DNA of 64,000 nucleotides, from contig NZ_CAJFDC010000012.1 in assembly GCF_904067045.1 (NCBI RefSeq), positions 1 through 64,000 on the forward strand, in the 5' to 3' direction. This DNA is from Pseudomonas sp. FEN (GTDB lineage: Bacteria; Pseudomonadota; Gammaproteobacteria; Pseudomonadales; Pseudomonadaceae). Positions 16,055-25,825 of this stretch are shown here, in pieces (position 1 is the first letter of the stretch; each line of letters begins with the position of its first letter). The position numbers and the translations under genes were made by a program. The notes under the pieces were generated by a model, which was given only the letters and a program-made list of their open reading frames with translations, did no database searches and was not told the origin of the DNA.

Positions 16055-17425
16055 TTACATCAGTGGAATCGTGTAGCTGACAATCAGACGGTTTTCATCT
16101 TGGTCGCCGCTAGTAGAAACGAGGGTGCTGGTACGCCACATGGCGTTTTTCCAAGCGAAACCGAGGTTCTTGAAGGTGCCTTCAGGAATCACGTAGGCCA
16201 GGCTGATATCGCGTTCCCACTCGCTCTGGTTACCAGCAGTGTTCTGGATATTATCGCCGTGCAGGTAGATCACACCCGCGGTCAGGCCAGGTACGCCAAC
16301 CTTGGCGAAGTCGTAGGCGTAGCGAGCTTGCCAGGTACGTTCGCCAGCGCGAGCGAACTTCTGGATCTGCATGTCGGTGATGGTGCTGTTCGACGAGCCG
16401 TCACCCTGGTTCAACCATGGGAAGTCGCTATCGCCTTTGGTGTACTGATAACCAGCACCGAAGGTGTGGCCGGCAACCGAGTACAGGGCCAGGTAGCTGT
16501 ACAGGTCGTTATCGACCTTGCCACGGGTTATGGTCGCGTTATCTGGATAGTAGCCGGAGGTGAAGTAGGCAGAGTTGTTGCCGTTGGCACCGTTGTCGCG
16601 GCTACGGTAGTAGCGCAGGTCGCTTTTCAGCACGCCAGGACCGATGGCCCAGTTGTGCACCAGACCCAGGAAGTTCTGCGAGTAGAAATCTTTCAGCTCG
16701 CCGTAGTAGTACGACGCAACCAGATCCTTGGTGATCTTGTAGTCGGCGCCGCCGTACAGGAACTTGTTGCTGAACTTGCCCTTGGAGAAATCGGAAGAGC
16801 TGTTGGCGCCAGCGATCGAAAGATCTTCGTCGTTGGTCGAGTTACGGCCCTTGGCCTTCTCGACTTGGCCGAGGGTCAGGGTCAGGTCCTTGATCTCGTT
16901 CGAAGTGATCTGACCACCGGTGAAGGTTTGTGGCAACAGACGACCGTCGTTGTATTTGATCACCGGGTTGTTCGGCAACAGGGTACCGACTTTCAGCTCA
17001 GTCTGCGAAACACGCACCTTGCCGGTCAGGCCCACACTGCCGAAGTCGCTGACGGACTTGGCGTTCTTGCCGTTAGTGGCCTCGCTCGGGAATACGGTAC
17101 TGCTGTAGTTGGTTTTACTCGCACCGTTGGTACCACCACCGGTGTCCAGTCGGATACCTTCCAGGGCAATCACATCAAGACCGAAACCAACAGTGCCTTG
17201 GGTGTAACCGGAATTGAAGCGCAGATCGAAGCCTTGGCCCCATTCCGAGTTCAGGTTCTGAGAGGGTTTCCCGCTGCGGTTATCGGTATTGATGTAGAAG
17301 TTACGCAGACCCAGGGTCGACGTAGCACCATCGATAAAACCTTTAGCATCAGCTTGCCCTTCGGCATACGCCTGCTGGGACAAAACCCCTACGGCCACTG
17401 CCAGGGCCAAGGTGCACTTGTTCAT
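16055..17425 (-). CDS. OprD-family outer-membrane porin
   Basis: The product has 456 residues, with a signal peptide ending SQQAYA at about residue 20, followed by an 18-strand beta-barrel type sequence: alternating aromatic strands such as FLYGGADYKI and SYYYGELKDFYSQNF. It ends with the strand DENRLIVSYTIPLM. Family members take up amino acids, aromatic acids or dipeptides across the outer membrane; which one is not evident. ATG 17425 has GGAG eight bases upstream and the signal peptide directly behind it, so the longer frame was not used. A strong terminator follows. Confidence 0.9.
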   Translation of the reverse strand: MNKCTLALAVAVGVLSQQAYAEGQADAKGFIDGATSTLGLRNFYINTDNRSGKPSQNLNSEWGQGFDLRFNSGYTQGTVGFGLDVIALEGIRLDTGGGTNGASKTNYSSTVFPSEATNGKNAKSVSDFGSVGLTGKVRVSQTELKVGTLLPNNPVIKYNDGRLLPQTFTGGQITSNEIKDLTLTLGQVEKAKGRNSTNDEDLSIAGANSSSDFSKGKFSNKFLYGGADYKITKDLVASYYYGELKDFYSQNFLGLVHNWAIGPGVLKSDLRYYRSRDNGANGNNSAYFTSGYYPDNATITRGKVDNDLYSYLALYSVAGHTFGAGYQYTKGDSDFPWLNQGDGSSNSTITDMQIQKFARAGERTWQARYAYDFAKVGVPGLTAGVIYLHGDNIQNTAGNQSEWERDISLAYVIPEGTFKNLGFAWKNAMWRTSTLVSTSGDQDENRLIVSYTIPLM

Positions 17426-17621
17426 TGTTTCGCTCCTCTTGGATTCAACTTTTTCGGGTCTTTTCGTGGCATCCGTTGCCATCATGCGGGTGTGCAGCCA
17501 TTGCCGGGCCTGACCTGCTTTGTTGGGAGGGAATCTTGGCGTGGGGTTATTTCAGCGCAGTTGCCATAACATTAAGGTTTTATGACAGCGGAACTTTTTT
17601 CAACAGGCACACCTCAGCGCA

Positions 17622-17642
17622 AAGCCCCGGTTTACAGGGCTT
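17622..17642 (-). terminator. Weak terminator after the anti-sigma gene
   Basis: On the minus strand AAGCCC and GGGCTT pair around a short loop, followed by only three T. It lies about 28 bp downstream of the anti-sigma stop codon. Confidence 0.4.
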
Positions 17643-17669
17643 CGGTAAAAAAGTAGTGGCTTTTTGGAA

Positions 17670-17909
17670 TTAAGGCTTTTCCGCGCCCCGGCGTTGTGCG
17701 GCCAGTTGCGCGGACAAGGCGTCAAGATTTTCGACCGGTGGTTCAGGCATCTGCTTCAGCGTGGCTTGCATCAAGCGCATCTGCCGGATGAAACGCCGGC
17801 AGTTGGGGCAGAACATCAAGTGATGACGCACCATCAGACGCTCACGAAAGCTCAACTGGCCATCGAGATAGTCGCTGGAACGCGCCACTTGTTCCTTGCA
17901 GGTCAGCAT
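17670..17909 (-). CDS. Zinc-finger anti-sigma factor
   Basis: This 79-residue protein has the ZAS layout: Cys-4 near the N-terminus and a His-x3-Cys-x2-Cys motif (HHLMFCPNC) at about 30-37, which hold a zinc ion and clamp the cognate sigma factor in redox-sensitive members. No membrane segment is present, so it is cytoplasmic. Its start overlaps the sigma gene's stop by 7 bp, implying translational coupling and a matched pair. Confidence 0.82.
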   Translation of the reverse strand: MLTCKEQVARSSDYLDGQLSFRERLMVRHHLMFCPNCRRFIRQMRLMQATLKQMPEPPVENLDALSAQLAAQRRGAEKP

Positions 17910-18514
17910 TCGCCGGTCTCCTCAAAATGCTCCACGGTCGCGAAGACCTTCAATCGTGCCCGGTGCAACAGCACCCTGACATTAGAGAGCGAGAGCCCCA
18001 GAAGATTACAGATATCCTCCAACTCCAGACCCTGGCGCTCACGCAACAGCAACACACTGCTCTGCAACTCGGACAGACTCAACAGGGTATGTTCCAGGCA
18101 CTGGCGCAGTTCGTCCTCGCTGAGCAGGGCCTCGGGGCTGTCCTCATGCCAGGCGTGCGGCGCCAGTGCCCAGTGGCCGTCAGCGGCAAAGCGTTCGTCG
18201 CCGATGGTGCCGTGGGGCGATGGCAGATCATCCAGCAACACTTCGCGACGGTTCTGTTTGTAGCGGTTCTTCGCCGCATTGGCGGTGATGGTCAACAACC
18301 AGGTCTTGAGACTGGAGCGGCCCTGGAAGCCCGCCAGGTTGCGCACCACCGCCAGCCAGGCGTCCTGCACCGCTTCATCGGCCTGGCGGCTGCCGACAAT
18401 GGCATAGGCCACCGCCCGCATGGCGCTCTGGTAGGTACTGACCAACTCCTTGTAGGCCTTTTGTTCGCCTGCCAGCAAGCGTTCCAGCAGTTGACTATCG
18501 TCCGGCGCAGCCAT
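17903..18514 (-). CDS. ECF-type RNA polymerase sigma factor
   Basis: The product has 203 residues. Region 2 (YQSAMRAVAYAIVGSRQADE, then LKTWLLTITANAAKNRYK) lies at about 25-95 and region 4 (LSELQSSVLLLRERQGLELE, then LSNVRVLLHRARLKV) at about 145-195. A Pro/Ala-rich linker of about 45 residues separates them. It directs RNA polymerase to a small regulon and is probably held by the anti-sigma factor that follows. The neighbouring fabH2-like gene on the same strand is associated with an ECF gene in P. aeruginosa too, so fatty-acid handling may be part of its regulon; that is inference. Confidence 0.88.
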   Translation of the reverse strand: MAAPDDSQLLERLLAGEQKAYKELVSTYQSAMRAVAYAIVGSRQADEAVQDAWLAVVRNLAGFQGRSSLKTWLLTITANAAKNRYKQNRREVLLDDLPSPHGTIGDERFAADGHWALAPHAWHEDSPEALLSEDELRQCLEHTLLSLSELQSSVLLLRERQGLELEDICNLLGLSLSNVRVLLHRARLKVFATVEHFEETGEC

Positions 18515-18575
18515 TCACAACCTCGGGTTCAAGATCCACGCCAATTCAATGATGCAACGGCTCCTGCAAGCGCAC

Positions 18576-19697
18576 TCAACGCTTGCGCAGGATCACGCTA
18601 CCGATCGAGTAGCCGGCACCGAACGAACTGAGTACAGCCAGCGATCCGGCGGCCAGGTCGTCCTGGTTCTTGTGGAAGGCAATCACCGAGCCGGCCGAAC
18701 TGGTGTTGGCGTAGGTATCGAGAATCACCGGCGCTTCTTCCAGCGTCGCCTCGCGGCCCAGCAGTTTCTTGACGATCAGATGGTTCATGCTGAGGTTGGC
18801 CTGGTGCAGCCAGAAGCGCTTCACATCGCCAATATTCAACTGGTTCTCTTGCAAATGCGCAGCGATGAGCTCCGCCACCATCGGGCAGACATCGCGGAAC
18901 ACCTTGCGACCTTCCTGGACAAACAGCTTGTCCGGAGTATCAATTCCCTCTTCCGCCGCGCGGTTGAGGAAGCCGAAGTTGTTGCGGATGTTATTGGAGA
19001 ACTTGGTCAGCAACTTGGTGCCGACAATATCGAACTGATAGGGCGAAGTCGCCAGGTCGGCCCGTTCCAGAATCACCGCCGTCGCCGCATCACCGAAAAT
19101 GAAATGGCTGTCACGGTCGCGGAAGTTCAGGTGACCGGTGCAGACTTCCGGGTTGACCATCAGGATCGCCCGGGCCTGGCCGAGTTGGATGCTGTTGCTG
19201 GCGGCCTGGATGCCGAAGGTCGCCGAGGAACAGGCGACGTTCATGTCGAAGCCGAACCCCTGGATACCGAGGGCTTCCTGGACCTCGATGGCGATAGCCG
19301 GGTAGGCCCGTTGCAGGTTCGAACAGGCGACGATCACCCCGTCGATGTCGGCGGCGGTCTTGCCCGCGCGTTGCAGCGCCTGTTCGGCGGCGCCGATGGC
19401 CATCTGGCAAAGGACCGACCACTCATCGTTGGAGCGTTCGGGCAGACGCGGCTTCATGCGCCGCGGATCGAGGATACCGTCCTTGTTCATCACGAAACGG
19501 CTCTTGATGCCGGATGCCTTCTCGATGAACGCGGCGCTGGACTCGGTCAGCGCCTGAAGCTCACCACGCTCGATGGCGGCGGCGTTTTCGAGGTTGAACT
19601 GTTGCACATAGGTGTTGAAAGACTGCACCAGCTCCTCGTTGGAAATGCTGTTGGCCGGGGTGTACAGGCCGGTGCCGCTGATGACGACGTTATGCAC
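18576..19697 (-). CDS. Beta-ketoacyl-ACP synthase III-like protein (FabH2 type)
   Basis: The enzyme condenses an acyl-CoA with malonyl-ACP. In P. aeruginosa the homologue PA3286 is reported to shunt octanoyl-CoA from beta-oxidation into fatty-acid synthesis. The 373-residue protein has the full triad: Cys-156 in NVACSSATFG, His-298 in WLHQAN and Asn-331 in YANTSS. GTG 19697 is the start: GAGGA lies six bases upstream and the conserved thiolase fold begins immediately. It is longer than FabH of E. coli (317), with an insertion around residues 25-60, as in the FabH2 branch. Confidence 0.85.
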   Translation of the reverse strand: MHNVVISGTGLYTPANSISNEELVQSFNTYVQQFNLENAAAIERGELQALTESSAAFIEKASGIKSRFVMNKDGILDPRRMKPRLPERSNDEWSVLCQMAIGAAEQALQRAGKTAADIDGVIVACSNLQRAYPAIAIEVQEALGIQGFGFDMNVACSSATFGIQAASNSIQLGQARAILMVNPEVCTGHLNFRDRDSHFIFGDAATAVILERADLATSPYQFDIVGTKLLTKFSNNIRNNFGFLNRAAEEGIDTPDKLFVQEGRKVFRDVCPMVAELIAAHLQENQLNIGDVKRFWLHQANLSMNHLIVKKLLGREATLEEAPVILDTYANTSSAGSVIAFHKNQDDLAAGSLAVLSSFGAGYSIGSVILRKR

Positions 19698-19951
19698 GCT
19701 CGTTCCTCTATTCTGTTCAGGCAGAAGGCATTGGTACATTCGTACCAACACATAAAAGGGCCAATCCCATGAAAGCGGGAATGGGCCTGGAGTCGTTTTC
19801 TTCCGACCCGGTCCGACAAACAGCGCTCAAACCGTGAAATCGGCATTTATAGCTTTCAAGTGTGCCATAAACATCGGGATTTGGCCCTAGGACCGAGATC
19901 AATGGAGCACAACTGAACGGTTTGCAGCAGCCCGGCGAAAAAAACCGCGCG

Positions 19952-22900
19952 TCAAGCTTCGACCTGGCTCCATTGTTTACCCAGGCGTTTGTCCGAAATC
20001 GGCACCTTGGTCCCCAACTGCTGGGCAAACAACGACACCCGATACTCCTCCAGCCACCAGCGGTAAAGCTCCAGCTGCGGGTCGCGCTTGCCTTCCTGGG
20101 CATGCTTGGCCGCGCGGGCCTGGTATTGCGCCCAAAGCCCCGCCAGTTCGGTGCTCCAGACCCGATCCTTCTGCACCTGGGCCGGCAGTTTCTCCAGGCG
20201 TAGTTCAATGGCCTTGAGGTAACGCGGCAACTCCTTGAGCCAGGCACCCGGCGTCTGCCGGACGAAACCAGGATAAATAAGCTGACTCAGCTGCTGCTTG
20301 ATATCATTGAGCGCCACTGCCTGGGCCAGGTCGATCTTGCCCTTGAAGCGTTTTTGCAGAACGTGCCAGAGCTTGAGAATCTCCAGGCTCAAACGGGCCA
20401 GGCGCTCGGCATGCTCGATCCAGGCACCGCGCTTGCGTTCGGCCAGGGAGGCCAGCCCCACGCCATCGCGCGGCAAGCTGTCCTCCCCTTCCAGTACGCA
20501 ACTGTCGAGGCTGGCCAGCAAAATATCTTCCACCAGCGCCTCGACCCGGCCCAGCTCGCGATGGAGCAAGCCCAGTTCGGTCAGGCCCGGCAGCTTGCCG
20601 CGGAGAAACTTCGCCGGCTCGGCCAACTGTTGCAGCAACAGGCGCTGCAAGGCCCGGCGATGCTGGAACTCGGCTTCGGCCGGCGTGGAGAAACGCCCTT
20701 CCTTGACCGTGCCGCCCTCCTCCACCAGCGCCGGGTACACCGTCATCGACAGCCCGGCAATCTTCTGTTGGGTGCTCTGGGCCACCGCGGCGAACTCCTT
20801 GGCCTGCACCGGCTGCTGGCTTTTCGCGGTCTGCGGCACGGCCAGGGCGGCCTGGCTGGCCTCGGCAAAACGTGCGGTCAGTTCGGCCAGATCGCGACCT
20901 TCGCCGAGGAACTTGCCCTGGGCGTCGACGATCTCCAGATTCATCCGCAGATGGTTTTCCACCTGCTGCGCCGCCTCGGCCCAAGCCTCGTCGCCGACCC
21001 GCGCGCCAGTCATGCGCAGCAACTCGCGGCCCAGCGCCTGGGGCAATGAGCCTTCGGCAAACTCGATCCGTTGCAGGGCGGCCTTGACGAAATCCGGCAC
21101 TGGCACGAAGTTCTTGCGCAAGGCCTTGGGCAGGTTACGCACCAGGGCGATGCACTTGGCCTCGATCACCCCCGGCACCAGCCATTCCAGACGCTCGCCG
21201 GGCAGGGCCGGCAACAAGGGTGCCGGCACCCGCAGGGTCACGCCATCGCGCGGATGGTTGGGCTCGAAGTGATAGCTCAAGGCCAAGGCCAGGTCGCCCA
21301 GGTGCAGGGTGTCCGGATAATGCGCGGCGGTGACTTCACTGGCTTCGCGGGCGAGCACATCCTCTTCGCGCATGATCAACAGTTGCGGGTCTTTCTGGCT
21401 GTTGACCCGATACCAGCTGTCGAAGGTCGCGGTCTGGTGAATCTCCGCCGGCAGACGCGCATCGTAGAAGGCGAACAGGGTTTCTTCATCGGCCAGGATA
21501 TCGCGGCGCCGGGCCTTGGCCTCCAACTCATCGAGTTGTTCGAGCAATTGCTGGTTGGCGCTCAGGCACCTGGCTTTCGATTGGATCTCGCCGCGCACCA
21601 GCGCCTCGCGGATAAACAGCTCGCGAGAGGCCTGCGGATCAATGGGGCCGAAGTGCACCGGACGGCGCCCGACCACGATCAGGCCGAACAGGGTGATCTG
21701 TTCGAAGGCCACGACCTGGCCACGTTTCTTCTCCCAATGGGGTTCGAAGTGGTTCTTCTTGATCAGGTGTCCGGCCAGGGGCTCGATCCAGTCCGGCTCG
21801 ATCTTGGCGACCATGCGCGCATAAAGCTTGGTGGTTTCCACCAACTCGGCGGCCATCAACCATTGCGGACGCTTGCGGCCCAACCCCGAGGACGGATGGA
21901 CCCAGAACCGGCGCTGGCGCGCGCCGAGGTAGTCACCCTCTTCGGTCTTCTGGCCGATCTGGCTGAGCAGCCCGGACAACACCGCCTTGTGCAGCTTGGG
22001 ATAGTCCGCCGGTTCCTTGTTGACGCTCAACTGCAGGTCACGGCAGATCAGGCCCAATTGGCGGTGGGAGTCGCGCCACTCGCGCAGGCGCAGGTAATTG
22101 AGGAAGTTCTTCCGGCACCAGTTGCGCAACGCACTGGCGCCCAGGGCCTGGCGCTGCTCCTCGAAGCCGCGCCAGACATTGATCAGGCCGGCGAAATCCG
22201 AGTCCACATCCTTCCATTGCGCGTGGGCCTGGTCGGCGGCCTGCTGGCGCTCGGGCGGACGCTCGCGCGGGTCCTGCACCGACATGGCGCTGGCGACGAT
22301 CAGCACTTCCTGCAAGCTGCCGAGCGTGGCCGCTTCCAGCAGCATGCGGCCCATCCGCGGGTCCACCGGCAGGCGCGCCAACTGGCGGCCCAGCGCTGTC
22401 AGCTGATTCTCGCGGGTGACCGCCGAGAGCTCTTGCAGCAGGTTGAAACCGTCGCTGATGGCCTTGCCGTCCGGCGGCTCGATAAACGGAAATGCGGTGA
22501 TTTCGCCGAGGCGCAGGTGCAGCATCTGCAGGATCACCGCCGCGAGGTTGGTGCGCAGGATCTCCGGGTCGGTAAATTCCGCACGGCCGTTGAAGTCCTC
22601 CTCACTGTACAGGCGCACGCAGATACCCGGCTCGACCCGCCCGCAACGGCCCTTGCGCTGGTTGGCACTGGCCTGGGAAACCGCTTCGATCGGCAGGCGT
22701 TGGACCTTGGCGCGGTAGCTATAGCGGCTGATGCGCGCCGTACCGCTGTCGATCACGTAGCGGATCCCCGGCACGGTCAGCGAGGTTTCCGCGACGTTGG
22801 TCGCCAGCACCACCCGACGCCCCGGATGGGACTGGAAAATCCGCTGCTGCTCGGCCGGTGACAGCCGTGCATATAAAGGAAGGATTTCCGTGTGCTTGAG

Positions 22901-23863
22901 CTGGGCCTTGCGCAGCATGTCCGCGGCGTCGCGAATCTCCCGCTCGCCGGGCAGGAACACCAGTACATCGCCCGGGCTCTTGCGCTCGCTGCGCTCGAAA
23001 GCGGCGATCTCGTCGAGAGTGGCGAGAATCGCCTGGTCCACCGTCAGGTCGTCCTCGACACTGTTACCCTCTTCATCCTGTTGCGAAGTCAGTGGGCGGT
23101 ACCAGGTATCCACCGGGAAGGTCCGCCCGGACACTTCGACAATCGGTGCATCGTTGAAGTGTTTGGAAAAACGCTCCAGATCGATGGTCGCCGAGGTGAT
23201 GATGACCTTCAGGTCCGGACGCCGGGGCAGCAGGGTTTTCAGGTAGCCGAGCAGGAAGTCGATATTCAGGCTGCGCTCGTGGGCCTCGTCGACGATGATC
23301 GTGTCGTAGCGTTCCAGGTAGCGGTCATTCTGGGTTTCCGCCAGGAGGATACCGTCAGTCATCAGCTTGACCAGGGTATTGGCCTCGCTCTGGTCTTCGA
23401 AGCGCACCTGATAACCGACCAGCGCCCCCAGGGGCGTGGCCAACTCGTCGGCGACCCGGCTCGCCACGCTGCGCGCGGCAATCCGGCGCGGCTGGGTGTG
23501 ACCGATCAGACCGTGCTGACCACGGCCGATTTCCAGGCAGATCTTCGGCAACTGGGTGGTTTTGCCCGAACCGGTTTCACCGGCGATAATCAGCACCTGG
23601 TGCTTGAGCAGGGCAGCCTTGATCTCATCGCGCTTGGCGGCGATGGGCAGGCTGTCATCATAACGAATCACCGGCACGCTCTTGGCGCGGGCCGTGACCT
23701 GGGCACAGGATGCCCGCATCCGCTCGACCCATTGGGCCAACTTGCTTTCGTCGGGCTTCTTGCGCAACTCGAGCAACTGCCGCCGCAACCGGTGGCGGTC
23801 GGCAATCATGGCCTGGTCGAGGTTTTTCAGCAGTTGGTCGATAGCGGGCGATTCGTCAGTCAT
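19952..23863 (-). CDS. hrpA: ATP-dependent RNA helicase HrpA
   Basis: This is a DEAH-box helicase of 1,303 residues, the normal size. It has Walker A GETGSGKTTQ at 95-104, DEAH at 192-195, SAT motif in IITSATIDLERF, then the helicase C domain (RRVVLATNVAETSLT, QRKGRCGR), a HA2/winged-helix part and the long HrpA-specific C-terminal half (DUF3418). HrpA rescues stalled ribosomes and acts in mRNA processing in E. coli. It is transcribed alone; the 250-bp gap to the fabH2-like gene has no clear terminator. Confidence 0.95.
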   Translation of the reverse strand: MTDESPAIDQLLKNLDQAMIADRHRLRRQLLELRKKPDESKLAQWVERMRASCAQVTARAKSVPVIRYDDSLPIAAKRDEIKAALLKHQVLIIAGETGSGKTTQLPKICLEIGRGQHGLIGHTQPRRIAARSVASRVADELATPLGALVGYQVRFEDQSEANTLVKLMTDGILLAETQNDRYLERYDTIIVDEAHERSLNIDFLLGYLKTLLPRRPDLKVIITSATIDLERFSKHFNDAPIVEVSGRTFPVDTWYRPLTSQQDEEGNSVEDDLTVDQAILATLDEIAAFERSERKSPGDVLVFLPGEREIRDAADMLRKAQLKHTEILPLYARLSPAEQQRIFQSHPGRRVVLATNVAETSLTVPGIRYVIDSGTARISRYSYRAKVQRLPIEAVSQASANQRKGRCGRVEPGICVRLYSEEDFNGRAEFTDPEILRTNLAAVILQMLHLRLGEITAFPFIEPPDGKAISDGFNLLQELSAVTRENQLTALGRQLARLPVDPRMGRMLLEAATLGSLQEVLIVASAMSVQDPRERPPERQQAADQAHAQWKDVDSDFAGLINVWRGFEEQRQALGASALRNWCRKNFLNYLRLREWRDSHRQLGLICRDLQLSVNKEPADYPKLHKAVLSGLLSQIGQKTEEGDYLGARQRRFWVHPSSGLGRKRPQWLMAAELVETTKLYARMVAKIEPDWIEPLAGHLIKKNHFEPHWEKKRGQVVAFEQITLFGLIVVGRRPVHFGPIDPQASRELFIREALVRGEIQSKARCLSANQQLLEQLDELEAKARRRDILADEETLFAFYDARLPAEIHQTATFDSWYRVNSQKDPQLLIMREEDVLAREASEVTAAHYPDTLHLGDLALALSYHFEPNHPRDGVTLRVPAPLLPALPGERLEWLVPGVIEAKCIALVRNLPKALRKNFVPVPDFVKAALQRIEFAEGSLPQALGRELLRMTGARVGDEAWAEAAQQVENHLRMNLEIVDAQGKFLGEGRDLAELTARFAEASQAALAVPQTAKSQQPVQAKEFAAVAQSTQQKIAGLSMTVYPALVEEGGTVKEGRFSTPAEAEFQHRRALQRLLLQQLAEPAKFLRGKLPGLTELGLLHRELGRVEALVEDILLASLDSCVLEGEDSLPRDGVGLASLAERKRGAWIEHAERLARLSLEILKLWHVLQKRFKGKIDLAQAVALNDIKQQLSQLIYPGFVRQTPGAWLKELPRYLKAIELRLEKLPAQVQKDRVWSTELAGLWAQYQARAAKHAQEGKRDPQLELYRWWLEEYRVSLFAQQLGTKVPISDKRLGKQWSQVEA

Positions 23864-23960
23864 CAGGTACGCAAAGGTCGTCTATTTTAGGCAGGCGCGG
23901 ATTGTCGCAGATTTGCGCTGAAAAATGATGCCAACTGCGTTGCCGAAGCGCCCCGACGGA

Positions 23961-25682
23961 TTATTCGTTATCCCGCTCCTTGCGCCGGTACGGAAACACG
24001 TCGATCACCTTGCCCGCCCGAATCGCCTCTTGCAGGCCTTTCCAGTAGTCGGCGTCATACAACTCGCCATGCAACTGGTCGAACAGCCGGCGCTGCGTCA
24101 TATCGGCAAACAGGAAGGGCGGGAACTCCTCCGGGAACACATCCATCGGCCCGATGGAATACCAGGGTTCCGAGGCCATTTCATCCTCGGGCGTGCGCGG
24201 CGCGGGAATGTGCCGGAAGTTGGCTTCGGTCAGGAAGCAGATCTCGTCGTAGTCGTAGAACACCACGCGGCCATGACGGGTCACGCCGAAGTTCTTCAGC
24301 AGCATGTCGCCGGGAAAGATATTGGCGGCGGCCAGTTGCTTGATCGCCAGGCCATAGTCCTCCAGCGCCTCGCGAACCTGGGCATCATTGGCGTTTTCCA
24401 GGTACAGGTTCAGCGGGGTCATGCGCCGCTCGGTCCAGCAGTGACGGATCAGCACCGTGTCGCCCTCGACCTGTACCGTCGATGGCGCCACCTCAAGCAA
24501 TTCCTCCAGGCACGCCGGCTCGAACTTGCTCAAGGGAAAGCGGAAGTCGGCGAACTCCTGGGTATCGGCCATGCGCCCGACCCGATCGACACTTTTCACC
24601 AGCCGATACTTCTCGATCACCGTGGCGCGGTCGACGTTCTTCGATGGCGAAAAGCGGTCCTTGATGATTTTGAACACGGTGTTGAAGCCCGGCAGGGTAA
24701 ACACGCTCATGACCATGCCGCGGATACCCGGGGCCATGATGAAACGGTCGTCGGAGTTGGCCAGGTGATTGATCAGCGCCCGGTAGAACTCGGACTTGCC
24801 GTGCTTGTAGAAGCCAATGGAGGTGTACAGCTCGGCGATATGCTTGCCCGGCAGAATACGTTTGAGGAAGCCGATGAACTCCGCCGGCACCGGCACATCC
24901 ACCATGAAATAGGAGCGGGTGAAGGAAAAAATGATCGACACTTCGGCTTCGTCGGTAATCAGGGCATCGATCTGGATGCCACGCCCTTCGCGGTGCAGCA
25001 ACGGGATCACCAGTGGCCATTGTTCATCCGGGGTGTAGATCCGCCCCACCAGATAGGCGCCCTTGTTGCGGTACAGCACCGACGAGAACAGTTCGACGTT
25101 CAATTCCGGATCCTTGCACACCCAGTCCGGCAGGTTTTCCCGCAACTGGGCTTCCAGGCGCCGCAGGTCGCCCGGTAAATCAGCGTAGGCCTCGCTGAAG
25201 CGGTAGTCGGTAAAGATCTGTTCGAGCATGCCCGACAATTCGCCCTGGGGCCGGTAGGTACGGGTTTGCGCCGCCCGCGCCCGCCGCAGCGAGGGCCGGG
25301 TGGTGTGAATGAACATGCAACCGTCGCTGATCAGGTCATGGCTGAACAGGCCGCAAAAGGTCGAGTTGTACCAGGTCTCCGCCAGTTCATCGTCGAAACG
25401 CAGGTCGATCAGGCTGATATAGGCGCTTTTCACCAGGGGCCAGAGCGTGACATCCAGCAGGGTACTTTCATCAAAGGTCGCGCGCAGCCGGGCATTGACC
25501 TCAGCGACCTTCTCTTCATACAGGTTGATGCGTGCCGCCGAAGCGGCCTGTGCTTCCTGCCAGCGGGCGCCTTCGAAACGGGCGCGGGCGCCGTCGGTAA
25601 TCTGCCGAAAGTGCTCACGGTAATCGTCGAAACCATCGAGGATCATGCGGGCGATATCGGCGGCCGGCCATGGCTGCGGCAT
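23961..25682 (-). CDS. aceK: Isocitrate dehydrogenase kinase/phosphatase
   Basis: AceK phosphorylates and dephosphorylates isocitrate dehydrogenase, sending isocitrate to the glyoxylate bypass when acetate or fatty acids are the carbon source. The 573-residue length is standard. The kinase-like domain is recognisable in [18 protein letters not shown] with [12 protein letters not shown], the catalytic-loop region [14 protein letters not shown] and the metal-binding [12 protein letters not shown]. It is separate from aceA/aceB, as usual in Pseudomonas. Confidence 0.95.
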   Translation of the reverse strand: MPQPWPAADIARMILDGFDDYREHFRQITDGARARFEGARWQEAQAASAARINLYEEKVAEVNARLRATFDESTLLDVTLWPLVKSAYISLIDLRFDDELAETWYNSTFCGLFSHDLISDGCMFIHTTRPSLRRARAAQTRTYRPQGELSGMLEQIFTDYRFSEAYADLPGDLRRLEAQLRENLPDWVCKDPELNVELFSSVLYRNKGAYLVGRIYTPDEQWPLVIPLLHREGRGIQIDALITDEAEVSIIFSFTRSYFMVDVPVPAEFIGFLKRILPGKHIAELYTSIGFYKHGKSEFYRALINHLANSDDRFIMAPGIRGMVMSVFTLPGFNTVFKIIKDRFSPSKNVDRATVIEKYRLVKSVDRVGRMADTQEFADFRFPLSKFEPACLEELLEVAPSTVQVEGDTVLIRHCWTERRMTPLNLYLENANDAQVREALEDYGLAIKQLAAANIFPGDMLLKNFGVTRHGRVVFYDYDEICFLTEANFRHIPAPRTPEDEMASEPWYSIGPMDVFPEEFPPFLFADMTQRRLFDQLHGELYDADYWKGLQEAIRAGKVIDVFPYRRKERDNE

Positions 25683-25825
25683 AGTTGAACCCCTGCGCTA
25701 TTGTTCGAGATTGTGCTGTTCACGATTCGCTTGAGCTTAGAGGCCAACGCTTGAGCAACGCAACCATTGCCTTGCCAACTACATGCGGTGACACTGGCTC
25801 GCCCTAGCCTGCCAAGGAAGCCATC

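Noticed and set aside
16100..17569. Long plus-strand frame antisense to the porin gene
   Set aside because: It mirrors the OprD gene, is rich in Val/Gly/Gln as expected from the complement of a GC-rich gene, and has no ribosome site.
21071..22861. Plus-strand frame of nearly 600 codons antisense to hrpA
   Set aside because: It lies wholly within hrpA, whose motifs are unambiguous. Its composition is typical of an antisense shadow.
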